Positions 36,294 to 45,007 of a stretch of 64,000 nucleotides of DNA are shown in pieces. The notes under the pieces were generated by a model that was given only the letters and a program-made list of their open reading frames with translations, was not told the DNA's origin and did no database searches. The stretch lies in contig NZ_JAMLIX010000001.1 in NCBI RefSeq assembly GCF_023953965.1, positions 62,001 through 126,000 of the forward strand, in the 5' to 3' direction. Source of the stretch: Bosea sp. (in: a-proteobacteria). Lineage in GTDB: Bacteria; Pseudomonadota; Alphaproteobacteria; Rhizobiales; Beijerinckiaceae. The position numbers and the translations under genes were made by a program. The number at the start of each line of letters is the position of its first letter. Within the stretch, counting starts at the first letter, position 1.

Positions 36294-37156
36294 CGCGTTT
36301 CCTCCGCGCCGAAGACGCGCTCGATGCCCAGCGATCCGAAGATCGCGATCAATGCCAGCGCGGCGATGCCGACCGTGATGCTGGAAGCGGCGGCGATGAC
36401 CGGTTCGTAGCTGTATTCCACGCTGCGGTAGATCGTGACCGGCAGCGTCTGTACCTTGGTGCCGGTCGTGAACAGCGAGATGGTCACCTCGTCGAAGGAC
36501 ATGATGAAGGCGAAGGTCGCGCCGGCGACGATGCCCGAATAGGCCGACGGCAGGACGACGCGGGTGACCGCGACGATCTCCGAGGCGCCCAGATTTCGGG
36601 CTGCCCGGTAGAGGTCCCAGTCGAAGCCGTCGAGGCTCACTCCGACGAGCCGGATGGCATAGGGCACGGCGACGAGCATATGCCCCAGCAGCACGCCACC
36701 GACCGTGTCGAGCATGCCGAGCGAGGCGAAGAACTGCAGCATCGCCGCGCCCAGTACGATCACTGGCACCATCAGCGGAGACATGAAGAAGGTGGTCAGC
36801 ACCTCGCGCCCGCGAAATTGGCTCATCGACAGGCCGCAGGCGGCGAGGAAGCCGACGATGATCGACAGCACCGCGCAGGCCGTGGCAAGGCCGAGGCTGA
36901 CAAGCAAGGTATAGGACAGGGTCTCGTCCTGAATGGCCGCCACGAACCACTTGAAGGAAAACCCGACCGGCGGAAACCGGATAAAGTTGGTCGATGTGAA
37001 GGAGGAGGCGATCACGGTCAGCATCGGCGCGACCATGAAGACGAGGACCAGATAGGAGAAGCCGATCAGGCCAGCCCGCACGGCGAGCATGCCCGCCGGC
37101 CGGCGATTGCGGCGGCCCGCCGGAGAAGCCGTCATGGCATGAGAAATCTCAGGCAT
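36290..37156 (-). CDS. ABC transporter permease, PotC-like
   Basis: This 288-residue inner-membrane protein has about six transmembrane segments. The first is LIGFSYLVLVFMVAPMLTVI, and the cytoplasmic loop RAARNLGASEIVAVTRVVLP has the EAA-like motif that docks the ATPase. It belongs to the spermidine/putrescine (PotC) class of importers, a class that also imports other small organic solutes. Its start overlaps the end of the PotB-like gene by 8 bp and its stop overlaps the crotonase start. Confidence 0.92.
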   Translation of the reverse strand: MPEISHAMTASPAGRRNRRPAGMLAVRAGLIGFSYLVLVFMVAPMLTVIASSFTSTNFIRFPPVGFSFKWFVAAIQDETLSYTLLVSLGLATACAVLSIIVGFLAACGLSMSQFRGREVLTTFFMSPLMVPVIVLGAAMLQFFASLGMLDTVGGVLLGHMLVAVPYAIRLVGVSLDGFDWDLYRAARNLGASEIVAVTRVVLPSAYSGIVAGATFAFIMSFDEVTISLFTTGTKVQTLPVTIYRSVEYSYEPVIAAASSITVGIAALALIAIFGSLGIERVFGAEETR

Positions 37157-38000
37157 TCTTGCTCCTCAAGGTCGAAGACGCCAGGAACACGACCGCCGCT
37201 ACGCTGACGACGAGGAAGATCGAAAGCACCGACCCTTGCCCGAAATTGTGCAGGACGGAGAACTGCTCCCAGATCGAATAGGACATGACCCTGACCTTGG
37301 ACGCTCCGAGGATCGCCGGCGTCACGAAGGCACCGGCGCTCAGGGCAAAGACCGCGACGGCGCCCGAGAGCACGCCCGGCAGGCTCAAAGGAAAGATCAC
37401 CCGGGTATAGACCCTGACCGGGCTGGCGCCATGGATACGCGCGGCATTGAGGACGGCGGGGTCCAGGTTGCGTAGCGATGCCGCGATCGGCAGCACCATC
37501 ATCGCGAGGAAGAGGTGGACGAGCCCGATCACCACGGCGGTCTCGGTTCCGATGATGCGCGTCATCGGACTCAGGCCGAGCCAGGGCAGCGCCGACTGGA
37601 TAGGCCCGCCCTGTCCCAGCAGAATGAGCCAGCCATAGGTTCGCACGATCGCGCTGACGAACAGCGGCGCCAGCAGGCCGGTATAGATGATCGTCCTGTG
37701 CCGACCCTGGAACAGGACCAGGCAGACGGCCACCGGATAGCCGATCAGGATGCAGACGAGCACGGCCGCCAGGCTCAGATAGCCCGTCTTGGCTATCACG
37801 CTCCAATAGAACGGGTCGGAAAACACGGCCTGGTAATATTCGGCGGACCAACCCTCGGTCGCACCGAGAAGCGGATCGAAGTGCCGTGCGCTGTTGCTGA
37901 GCATCATGCCCATCGGCACGATGAAGGCAAAGACGAGGAAGATGGCGATCGGCAAAAGCAGGATCAACCTGAAGAGACGCTCCCGCGTGCTATTGTTCAT
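37149..38000 (-). CDS. ABC transporter permease, PotB-like
   Basis: This 283-residue permease starts with membrane segment LILLLPIAIFLVFAFIVPMG and has about six such segments. The EAA-like loop is ARIHGASPVRVYTRVIFPLS. It forms the transmembrane channel with the PotC-like protein. Its gene overlaps the ATPase gene by 11 bp and the PotC-like gene by 8 bp, indicating coupled translation of the whole transporter. No binding-protein gene is adjacent; the one at 46971 may serve it. Confidence 0.92.
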   Translation of the reverse strand: MNNSTRERLFRLILLLPIAIFLVFAFIVPMGMMLSNSARHFDPLLGATEGWSAEYYQAVFSDPFYWSVIAKTGYLSLAAVLVCILIGYPVAVCLVLFQGRHRTIIYTGLLAPLFVSAIVRTYGWLILLGQGGPIQSALPWLGLSPMTRIIGTETAVVIGLVHLFLAMMVLPIAASLRNLDPAVLNAARIHGASPVRVYTRVIFPLSLPGVLSGAVAVFALSAGAFVTPAILGASKVRVMSYSIWEQFSVLHNFGQGSVLSIFLVVSVAAVVFLASSTLRSKNA

Positions 38001-39060
38001 GGATCACGACCGCACTGTTGGGAGCGAAGCTGAGAACGACGGACTGGTCCTGTTCGCGGATCGCGATACCGTCGTTATTATGCGCTTCGACGCGCAGGAT
38101 GCCGGCGGCGGAGGAGACGACATAGGTCGTGGCCGATCCGACGAAGGACACGCTCTTGATCGTCCCGACGATGGCGTTCTCGGCGTTGCGGTCGTCCGTG
38201 ATGCGGAGACGCTCGGGCCGGAGTGCGAGGGTTCCGGCGCTGCCGACGGGGATCCTCGCGTCCGCCGCCATGGCCCGCAGGACTGTGCCGCCCCAGGCGA
38301 ACTCGACCCGGTCTCCGGATTGCGACACCACCTTGCCCGGCAGCAGGTTCGCGTCGCCGAGGAAGGAGGCGACGAACTTGTTGCGCGGGTGCTCGTAGAC
38401 TTCCTTCGGTGTGCCGATCTGCTCGATGGCGCCGCGCCGCATGAGCACGATGCTGTCCGACATGGAGAGCGCTTCGGCCTGGTCATGCGTCACGAAGACG
38501 GTGGTGATGCCGAGCGTCTTCTGGATGCGGCGCACATCGCTGCGAAGCTGGGCCCGGAGGCTGGCGTCCAGCGCCGAGAACGGCTCATCGAGGAGAAGGA
38601 CGGCCGGCTCGATGACCACCGCGCGCGCCAGCGCGACGCGCTGGGCCTGGCCGCCGGAGAGCTGGCGGCGATAGCGGTCCTCGAAGCTGCTCAATTCGAC
38701 CATCTCGAGAGCCGCCTCGACCTTGCGCCGGATCTCGGCCTTGGGAATTCGGCGCATGCTGAGGCCGAAGGCGACGTTCTCGAAGACGGTCATGTGCGGG
38801 AACAGGGCGAAGTTCTGGAAGACCATTCCCAGATTTCGCTTATGAGACGGCGTGGTCTGAATTGCCTGGTTATCGATAAAGATCTCGCCGTCATCCGGAT
38901 CGATGAAGCCGGCGATCATGTTCAGCGTGGTGGTCTTGCCGCAACCGGAAGGGCCGAGCAGCGTAATCAGATCGCCGTCCTGTGCCACGAACGAAACCTT
39001 GTCGACCGCGGGAACGCGGCCAAAGCTCTTCGTCACTCCGCGAATTTCGACGCGGGCCAT
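37990..39060 (-). CDS. ABC transporter ATP-binding protein, PotA-like
   Basis: This 356-residue ATPase powers the PotB/PotC-like permeases. Motifs are Walker A GPSGCGKTT, signature LSGGQAQRVALARA, Walker B VLLLDEPFSALD and the H-loop VTHDQAEALSM. A C-terminal TOBE region (from about residue 275) follows. It belongs to the polyamine/iron group of importers. The first gene of this transporter operon, it is separated from the CoA-transferase upstream by 216 bp that carry a hairpin. Confidence 0.95.
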   Translation of the reverse strand: MARVEIRGVTKSFGRVPAVDKVSFVAQDGDLITLLGPSGCGKTTTLNMIAGFIDPDDGEIFIDNQAIQTTPSHKRNLGMVFQNFALFPHMTVFENVAFGLSMRRIPKAEIRRKVEAALEMVELSSFEDRYRRQLSGGQAQRVALARAVVIEPAVLLLDEPFSALDASLRAQLRSDVRRIQKTLGITTVFVTHDQAEALSMSDSIVLMRRGAIEQIGTPKEVYEHPRNKFVASFLGDANLLPGKVVSQSGDRVEFAWGGTVLRAMAADARIPVGSAGTLALRPERLRITDDRNAENAIVGTIKSVSFVGSATTYVVSSAAGILRVEAHNNDGIAIREQDQSVVLSFAPNSAVVIHEQ

Positions 39061-39197
39061 GCTCAGGCCTCTCGCGATACGAAGGCGCTTCGGGGCCGGC
39101 CCTGCGCCCGGATATGGCAGGGAGCAATCCGCACGATAAAGCGCCTGCTGGATCTGAAATTCATCGGCCTTCCCTCCTCATGTCAGTTTTTTGCTTT

Positions 39198-39215
39198 GCC
39201 GCCGCTCCCGGCGGC
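39198..39215 (-). terminator. Hairpin between the CoA-transferase and the ABC operon
   Basis: GCCGCCG-CTCC-CGGCGGC is a perfect 7-bp stem about 62 bp past the CoA-transferase stop. On the minus strand it is followed by an A-rich tract instead of U, so factor-independent termination is uncertain; it may only reduce read-through into the transporter genes. Confidence 0.35.
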
Positions 39216-39276
39216 GCCTTCCCTTCCGTGTCCCTCGTCAGTCGGATCCCGGCGCCTCCTTCGACCCCGCCCATGA

Positions 39277-40536
39277 TCAGCACAGCTTCATCGCCGCCGC
39301 GGAGAGGTCCTTGCGGAACTCAGGCGCGGCGATGGCGATCATCGCCGCCGCGCGCTCGTCGAGCGAGCGCCCGCGAAGCTCGGCGATGCCGTATTCCGTG
39401 ACGATGATGTCGGCATCGGCGCGCGGCGTAGTGACGGCTCCGTCAGCGAGGCGGGCGACGATGCGCGACGTGGTGCCCCGCCTCGCCGTCGCGGGCAGGG
39501 CTATGATCGATCGGCCTTCCCGCGAGCGCATCGCGGCACGCATGAAATCGCCCTGGCCGCCGATCGTCCCGATATGCCGCCCCATGGCGGTTTCCGCATT
39601 GATCTGCCCGGTCAGATCCACTTCCAGGGCAGAATTGATCGCGACGATGCGGCTGAGCTGCGACAATACGACGGGATCATGCGTGTAGAGCGGCGAGCGT
39701 ACCCGCAGCGACATATTCCGGTCGGCGTAGCGATTGAGACGATGCGAGCCGAGCAGGCCCATGGTCACGGTCAATCCCGGATCGATCTCCTTGCGGCTGT
39801 TGTCAATGGCGCCGGCCTCGATCAGGTCGAGAACGCCGTCGCCGATGACGCCGGCATGGACGCCGAGCCGACGCTTGGCGCGCAAGGCCCGCGCGACGGC
39901 ATTCGGCACGGCGCCGATGCCGAGCTGGATCACCGAGCCATCCGCCACGAGCTTCGCGATATGCTCGCCGATCACGCTGTCGAGGGAGGTCGGTTCGCTC
40001 TGCGGCGGCTCGATGATCGGCGTGTCCTCCTCGACCAGAACGTCGAAAGCGGAGCCCTCGACGAGCGTATCGCCGAAGGTCCAGGGTACGTTGCGGTTGA
40101 CCTGGCCGATCACCACCCGCGCCTTCTCGATCGCCGTCTGCATGTGCTGGACGCCCAGGCCGAGATTGTATCGGCCCTGGTCGTCGGGCCCGCTGACCTG
40201 GACGAGGGCCACCTCGACGCGGATGTTTCCCGCCGCGATCAGCTGGCAGAGATTGGAAACGTTGCAGGCTATGACGCCGCCGGCACTCGCCGGATAGAAG
40301 CGCTTGTTGGTGCCGGCCCCGCCGAACGACTTGAACGTCACGTTCGGATGCTCCGGCCGCAGATCCTCGGCGAAGCTGAGGCTGAGCAGCGTCGAGAAGT
40401 GCGGGCAATCGCCCGCCTGTGCATCGAGACGCGAGATCAAAGCCACCGGCTCGGCGGTCGAGCCGAGCCAGGTCACCGCATCACCGGAGCGCATCCAATC
40501 GGCGAAACGCAGATCCTCGATCGAAATCGTGCTCAT
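39277..40536 (-). CDS. Acetyl-CoA hydrolase/transferase family protein (4-hydroxybutyrate CoA-transferase-like)
   Basis: This 419-residue class I CoA-transferase would move CoA between acyl-CoA and a free acid through a glutamyl-CoA intermediate. The probable catalytic glutamate is in NSALEVDLTGQIN. The N-terminal GGAGTNKRFY and the glycine-rich IQLGIGAVPNAVARAL are typical. It could recycle CoA from pathway products or activate the substrate using acetyl-CoA. It is downstream of the BadI-like gene in the leftward operon. Confidence 0.88.
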   Translation of the reverse strand: MSTISIEDLRFADWMRSGDAVTWLGSTAEPVALISRLDAQAGDCPHFSTLLSLSFAEDLRPEHPNVTFKSFGGAGTNKRFYPASAGGVIACNVSNLCQLIAAGNIRVEVALVQVSGPDDQGRYNLGLGVQHMQTAIEKARVVIGQVNRNVPWTFGDTLVEGSAFDVLVEEDTPIIEPPQSEPTSLDSVIGEHIAKLVADGSVIQLGIGAVPNAVARALRAKRRLGVHAGVIGDGVLDLIEAGAIDNSRKEIDPGLTVTMGLLGSHRLNRYADRNMSLRVRSPLYTHDPVVLSQLSRIVAINSALEVDLTGQINAETAMGRHIGTIGGQGDFMRAAMRSREGRSIIALPATARRGTTSRIVARLADGAVTTPRADADIIVTEYGIAELRGRSLDERAAAMIAIAAPEFRKDLSAAAMKLC

Positions 40537-40569
40537 ACCGGCATCACCCGTGCCTTGTAGTAAGGGATT

Positions 40570-41379
40570 TCAGTTCTTGGCGTGGGTGAAGTCCGGCTTG
40601 CGCTTCTCGCGAAACGCAGCGCCCGCTTCCTTCGCTTCCGCAGAATAGCGGTAGAGCGCGGTCGCGTGGAAACCCAGGGCCGAGACGCCGCGCAGATGCT
40701 CGCTGTCGGCATTGAAGGAAGCCTTGGCAATTCCGATCGCGGTCGGGCTCATATTGGCGATCTCCTCGCACCATGTGTCGACTTCGGCATCGAGCTGATC
40801 GTCGGGCACGACGCGATTGATCAATCCCATCGCCAGGGCCTCGGCCGCCGGATAGCGCCGGCAGAGGAACCACATCTCGCGGGCTTTCTTCTCGCCGACG
40901 ACGCGGGAGAGCAGCGCCGTGCCGAAGCCTGGATCGACCGAACCCATCTTCGGGCCGACCTGGCCGAAGATCGCGTTCTCGCTGGCGATGGCGAGGTCGC
41001 AGAGCGTGACGAGGACGTTGCCGCCGCCGATCGCATAGCCCCGGACCTTGGCGATGACCGGCTTCGGCACCGAGCGGATCGCGGCGTGCAGCTCCTCGCC
41101 AGGAACGCCGGTGATGCCGCGCCCGGTGCTTTTGGAACGCGTGTCGCCAGTGTCGCCCCCCACGCTGAAGGCACGGCTGCCCGCCCCCGTCAGCACGATG
41201 ACGCCGATGTCGCGGTTCCAGCCGGCGCGCTGGATCGCCTCGGTCAGCTCCTCATAGGTGCCGCCGGCGAATGTCGCGTTGGAGCTGCGGAAGGAATTCA
41301 TCCGGTCCGGGCGGTTGATCGTGATGGTCGCGACGCGGCCTTCCTCGCGGTAGAGGACGTCCTCGAAATCATGGCTCAT
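40570..41379 (-). CDS. BadI/MenB-like crotonase, probable ring-opening beta-ketoacyl-CoA hydrolase
   Basis: This 269-residue protein is unlike ordinary hydratases. The segments GGGNVLVTLCDLAIASENAI, FGQVGPKMGSVDPGFGTALL and RVVGEKKAREMWFLCRRY closely follow the pattern I recall for 2-ketocyclohexanecarboxyl-CoA hydrolase (BadI) of Rhodopseudomonas and for MenB. Both hydratase glutamates are absent (Asn and Gly/Pro there), while the Asp in SVDPG is kept. BadI opens a six-membered ring by hydrolytic C-C cleavage. A seven-residue insertion after NSFR distinguishes it from BadI. MenB itself is unlikely because no menaquinone genes are near. It lies between an acyl-CoA dehydrogenase and a CoA-transferase gene. 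Confidence 0.8.
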   Translation of the reverse strand: MSHDFEDVLYREEGRVATITINRPDRMNSFRSSNATFAGGTYEELTEAIQRAGWNRDIGVIVLTGAGSRAFSVGGDTGDTRSKSTGRGITGVPGEELHAAIRSVPKPVIAKVRGYAIGGGNVLVTLCDLAIASENAIFGQVGPKMGSVDPGFGTALLSRVVGEKKAREMWFLCRRYPAAEALAMGLINRVVPDDQLDAEVDTWCEEIANMSPTAIGIAKASFNADSEHLRGVSALGFHATALYRYSAEAKEAGAAFREKRKPDFTHAKN

Positions 41380-41404
41380 GGCGGGTCTCCGATATGGCGT
41401 TGCG

Positions 41405-42562
41405 CTAGGCGCGATAGGCCGGGATGCCGGTGATCTCCCGGCCCTCGATCAGTGTGAGGATCTGGTTGGTGCCGTCCGGGATCGGCAGCATGCGCGCGTC
41501 ACGATAGAGCCGCTCCAGCCCGAGCTCGGTGCTGATGCCCATCGCGCCGTGGACTTCCATGGCTTCCGAAATGGCGCGCTGGCAGGCGGCGAGCGAATAG
41601 CGCTTGGCCATCGCCGAGATCTGGTTGGAACGCTCGCCGCGATCGATGCAGGACAGGGCGTAGTAGCAGAGCAGGCGGCTCGACGTGATCGCGGTGGCGA
41701 TGTTGGCGAGAAGCTCCTGGACGAGCTGGAATCCTGCGATCTTCCGGCCGAACTGAACCCTTTCACCGGCAAAGGCCAGCGCCGCGTCATAGGCCTTCTG
41801 GGCCAGGTGCACGGCATAGAGGCCCATGAAGGGGCGGTTGGCGATCCAGGTCTCCGTCAGGACACGCGACGCGTCCCCCGTCTCGCCCAGGACGTTGCGC
41901 TTGGGCACGCGGCAATCGACGAAGGTCGCCTCGCCGAGATGACCCGACTTGAGCCCCAATGTCGGGATCTTCCGCGTGGTGAAGGGCGATTCCTCCTTGT
42001 CGATGACGATCCGCATCATGCGGCTGAGGCCGTTCTCGTCGCGCCCGACCGAGGTCGTCACCATCATCACGTCGCAGACGCTCGCATTGGTGACCCACAT
42101 CTTGGTGCCGTTGACGATGTAGTGGTCGCCGTCCTCGACGGCCGTCGTCCGGATGCTGCGCGGATCAGAACCGGCATCCGGCTCGGTTGTGCCCGTGCAG
42201 GTGATCTTGTTGCCGGCGATCAGGTCCGGCAGGATGCGAGCGCGCTGTTCCGGCGTGCTGCCCCGGTAGATGCGCGCGATGGTGACTTCCTGCGCCCCGA
42301 GCGCCCATTGCGCCACCGGCGGCAGCTGCTCGAGGATCAGCCCGACGGTCAGCGCCGACAGGGCGGAGCCGCCGGCTTCCTCCGGCAGGCGCGCGGTGGT
42401 CAGGCCCTGCTTGGCGAGGATCTGGATCAACTGGCGCGTCGCGTCCTTCGGCAGGGGCTGATCGGGATCGTACCCGGCGATCAGCGGCTCGATCTCCTGG
42501 CTCACCATGCGCCGCGTCGCGTCCTGGGCGATCCGCTGTTCATCCGTCAATTCGAAGTCCAT
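41405..42562 (-). CDS. Acyl-CoA dehydrogenase with Asp in place of the usual catalytic Glu
   Basis: This 385-residue flavoprotein has the standard fold: MDFELTDEQR start, the TGTTEPDAGSDPRSI loop, and the C-terminal ALSCIDRGERSNQISAMAKR helix. The catalytic base position, normally the Glu of a Y-E-G-T motif, reads LPIPDGTNQILTL, so Asp363 takes its place. That may shift substrate preference, for example to an alicyclic or branched acyl-CoA. It is 25 bp upstream of the BadI-like gene and would introduce the double bond that precedes hydration. Confidence 0.85.
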   Translation of the reverse strand: MDFELTDEQRIAQDATRRMVSQEIEPLIAGYDPDQPLPKDATRQLIQILAKQGLTTARLPEEAGGSALSALTVGLILEQLPPVAQWALGAQEVTIARIYRGSTPEQRARILPDLIAGNKITCTGTTEPDAGSDPRSIRTTAVEDGDHYIVNGTKMWVTNASVCDVMMVTTSVGRDENGLSRMMRIVIDKEESPFTTRKIPTLGLKSGHLGEATFVDCRVPKRNVLGETGDASRVLTETWIANRPFMGLYAVHLAQKAYDAALAFAGERVQFGRKIAGFQLVQELLANIATAITSSRLLCYYALSCIDRGERSNQISAMAKRYSLAACQRAISEAMEVHGAMGISTELGLERLYRDARMLPIPDGTNQILTLIEGREITGIPAYRA

Positions 42563-42611
42563 GCCTCACTCCTCGACAATGCGTCGTGTATGGCTTGCTT
42601 GGTCCCTGCGG

Positions 42612-44783
42612 CTAGGACGCCGCGCCGCGCACCGCGCCTTCATTCGCAGCCCGCAATTCCCCGAGAATTTCGCCGCGATGGAAATCGACCGGCGCGGCCG
42701 GCTCCATGAGGCGCGGAGGCGTTTCCATGAGCCGCAAGGGACAGGCCAGGACCGGCCACGCGAAACCGCGATCATGGCGGTAGTCGAACAGCCGCCTGTC
42801 CGCGACCAGCGGCAGCTTCAGCATCTCCAAAACGCTCAGGACCGGCGCCGCCTCGATGCCCTGCCGCTTCAACTCGGCATCAGCCTCGGCGCGCGTCATC
42901 TGCCTGAACCGGTCGAGCGGGAGGGCCTGCCATTCGCCCCGCGGTTCCACGGCGACGACATAGCCGTCGCTGCACGGGATCGTCTTCACTGTCGGCCTTC
43001 TGGCCCGGCCGTCCCAGACCAGTTGCGTCACCCATGCCGAGGCGTCCTGCATGGAGATGTCGAGGCTGACCCCCGGTCCGCCCGCGGCGACGTATTCCAG
43101 CGCGGCGATGATGCCCAGCAGCCCGAACTGCGCGCCGAGCAGATCCGAGATGGAGATCCCGGCCTTGACCGGCTCCCCGTCCCGGCTGGTCTCGGCCATG
43201 ATGCCCGCTTCGGCCTGGATGACCGTGTCATAGGCCGGCCGGCCGGGATAAAGCGAAGACGCGCCGTAGCCGTTGATCGAGCAGTAGACGAGGCGCTCGT
43301 TCATCGCGTGCATGGTCTCGAAAGAGAAGCCAAGCTTCGCCAGCGCGCCGGGCTTCATGTTCTCGACGACGACATCCGCCTCGCGGACCAGTTCGTTGAA
43401 GATCGCTGCATCCTGCGGGTCTTTCAGGTCGAGGCTGATCATCTTCTTGCCGGAGTTGTTGAACCGGCAGAAGATCGACTGGCCGTCCAGAAGCGGCGGC
43501 CAGGTCCGCGTGCTCTCGCCGCCCGGCGGCTCGACCTTGATCACCTCTGCACCCAGAGCAGCGCAGTAGCGCGCGACGAGCGGCGCGGTGGTATACTGGC
43601 CGATCTCGATGACCCGCACGCCGTGCAGCGGCAGCCGCATGGGGCCGGACGCAGCGGATCGAGCGGACGGCGCCGTCCCAGTAGCTTCCACCCGGGCGGC
43701 CGAGGCCGCGTCGATCCGGATGGGAGAGCGGGAAATATAGGTCTTCCCCCCGGCGGAAGCGTCGTCGACCTCGAAGACCGATCCGCGTGCGACGAGGTTC
43801 GGCTCCCGCGGAAAGCCGTCGTTGCGGACGACGCGGCCGTTCGCGATGGAGATCGCCGAAAGTTGCCGGCCGCAGTCCTCGATCGAGTGCCGCTCGGTCC
43901 AGGCCTGGATCGCGGCATCGACCTGGGCGCGCCGGGCGACGCGGCCGAACTGGTTGGCGAAGTCCGGGTCCGCGGCCAGTTCGGGACGGCCGATCAGTTG
44001 GCAGAGACGCTGCCATTGCTGGTCGTTGCCTGCGCAGATGACGAGCGAGCCGTCCGTGGCGCGATAGGTGTTCCAGGGCGCCGCGGAGGGGTGAGTGTTG
44101 CCCATGCGCGCAATCGGCGTCTCGCCGCCGACCAGCGGCTCGGCGACGAAGGTCGCCATGGCGACGAAGGCGCAGTCGAACAGGCTCATGTCGATGGCCT
44201 GGCCATGCCCGCTCTGCCGCCGCACGCGCAGCGCGGCGACAACGGCCGCCGCCGCGTAGAGCCCCGTCGTCATCTCGACCACAGGGAAGCCGATCGGCAC
44301 CGGTGGACCGTCGGACACGCCGGTGGTGTCCACGATGGCCGACATCGCCTGGATCTGGAGCTCCGTCAGCGCCGCGCCGCTGCCGGCCATGGCACGGCCG
44401 AGCGCCGTGATGTCGCACAGGATCCGCCGACCGTCGTCGCGGCTCGACGCAGCCTGCGCCTCCGCGACGTCGGACGAGAACAGCGCGACATCCGCATCGC
44501 TCTCGGCCGCGACGAGTGCGCCGCCGCTGAGGATCGCCTTGCCGTGCCGCAGATAGGCGTAGCCGTCATAGCCTGCCGGGCCGGCCGCCGAAGCGTAGCT
44601 GCCGGAGCAGGAGACCTCGGCGCCGAGCTCCCGAAGCAACGCGCCGCAGACGCCCACCGCCAGCCTCTCGCCGCTCTCGACGACGCGGACGCCGCGCAGA
44701 GGCATGCTGAACGGCGCGGCGGCAGCCTGGCGCGCCTCAGCGCCACCCGCCCCCGACTCGGCTGCCTGGACTCTCGCGGACAC
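42612..44783 (-). CDS. Tandem fused CaiB/BaiF-type family III CoA-transferase
   Basis: This 723-residue protein joins two family III CoA-transferase units; a single unit is about 400 residues. The C-terminal unit (from about residue 382, MRLPLHGVRVIEIGQ) keeps the catalytic aspartate, Asp519 in PAYDTVIQAEAG. The N-terminal unit aligns over its IQAMSAIVDTTGVSDG segment, where the catalytic position is Glu141 instead of Asp, so it may be non-catalytic or altered. The protein may behave as an internal heterodimer. It likely activates the pathway acid with CoA from a donor. A palindromic operator at 44827-44845 lies just upstream of its start. Confidence 0.85.
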   Translation of the reverse strand: MSARVQAAESGAGGAEARQAAAAPFSMPLRGVRVVESGERLAVGVCGALLRELGAEVSCSGSYASAAGPAGYDGYAYLRHGKAILSGGALVAAESDADVALFSSDVAEAQAASSRDDGRRILCDITALGRAMAGSGAALTELQIQAMSAIVDTTGVSDGPPVPIGFPVVEMTTGLYAAAAVVAALRVRRQSGHGQAIDMSLFDCAFVAMATFVAEPLVGGETPIARMGNTHPSAAPWNTYRATDGSLVICAGNDQQWQRLCQLIGRPELAADPDFANQFGRVARRAQVDAAIQAWTERHSIEDCGRQLSAISIANGRVVRNDGFPREPNLVARGSVFEVDDASAGGKTYISRSPIRIDAASAARVEATGTAPSARSAASGPMRLPLHGVRVIEIGQYTTAPLVARYCAALGAEVIKVEPPGGESTRTWPPLLDGQSIFCRFNNSGKKMISLDLKDPQDAAIFNELVREADVVVENMKPGALAKLGFSFETMHAMNERLVYCSINGYGASSLYPGRPAYDTVIQAEAGIMAETSRDGEPVKAGISISDLLGAQFGLLGIIAALEYVAAGGPGVSLDISMQDASAWVTQLVWDGRARRPTVKTIPCSDGYVVAVEPRGEWQALPLDRFRQMTRAEADAELKRQGIEAAPVLSVLEMLKLPLVADRRLFDYRHDRGFAWPVLACPLRLMETPPRLMEPAAPVDFHRGEILGELRAANEGAVRGAAS

Positions 44784-44826
44784 GAACCTGTCTCCCCAGC
44801 TGCGGCAGTTGGCGCCGCCCTTCTCT

Positions 44827-44845
44827 AATTCCGTTTAACGGAATT
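44827..44845. promoter_or_regulatory. Operator AATTCCG-N5-CGGAATT upstream of the fused CoA-transferase
   Basis: Seven-base arms flank a TTTAA centre. The core TTCCG-N5-CGGAA is shared with sites at 45983 and 46051, so one regulator probably controls both arms of the cluster. It lies 44 bp upstream of the CaiB start, in a 224-bp gap after the SDR gene. Confidence 0.55.
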
Positions 44846-45007
44846 TGTTATCATATTTGATTATTGAGCTACTGCGCCTTCGCCGGCTTGTCAACGCCTG
44901 CTCGAGCGCGCAGCCCGATCATGTTGAAGGCGCAGAGCGGTCAATCCCGGGCCGAATTCGGCGTAGAATCAAAAGGTTGCGCCGACGGCCCGCATCGGCG
45001 CGCCCCA

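Noticed and set aside
40570..41379. Menaquinone enzyme MenB as the identity of the BadI-like protein
   Set aside because: No menaquinone genes are nearby and the neighbours are acyl-CoA catabolic enzymes. Shared MenB/BadI features remain as a caveat.
42507..44828. A 773-residue plus-strand frame opposite the fused CaiB gene
   Set aside because: Low-complexity His/Arg/Asp composition and no recognisable domain, in contrast to the conserved CaiB segments on the other strand.
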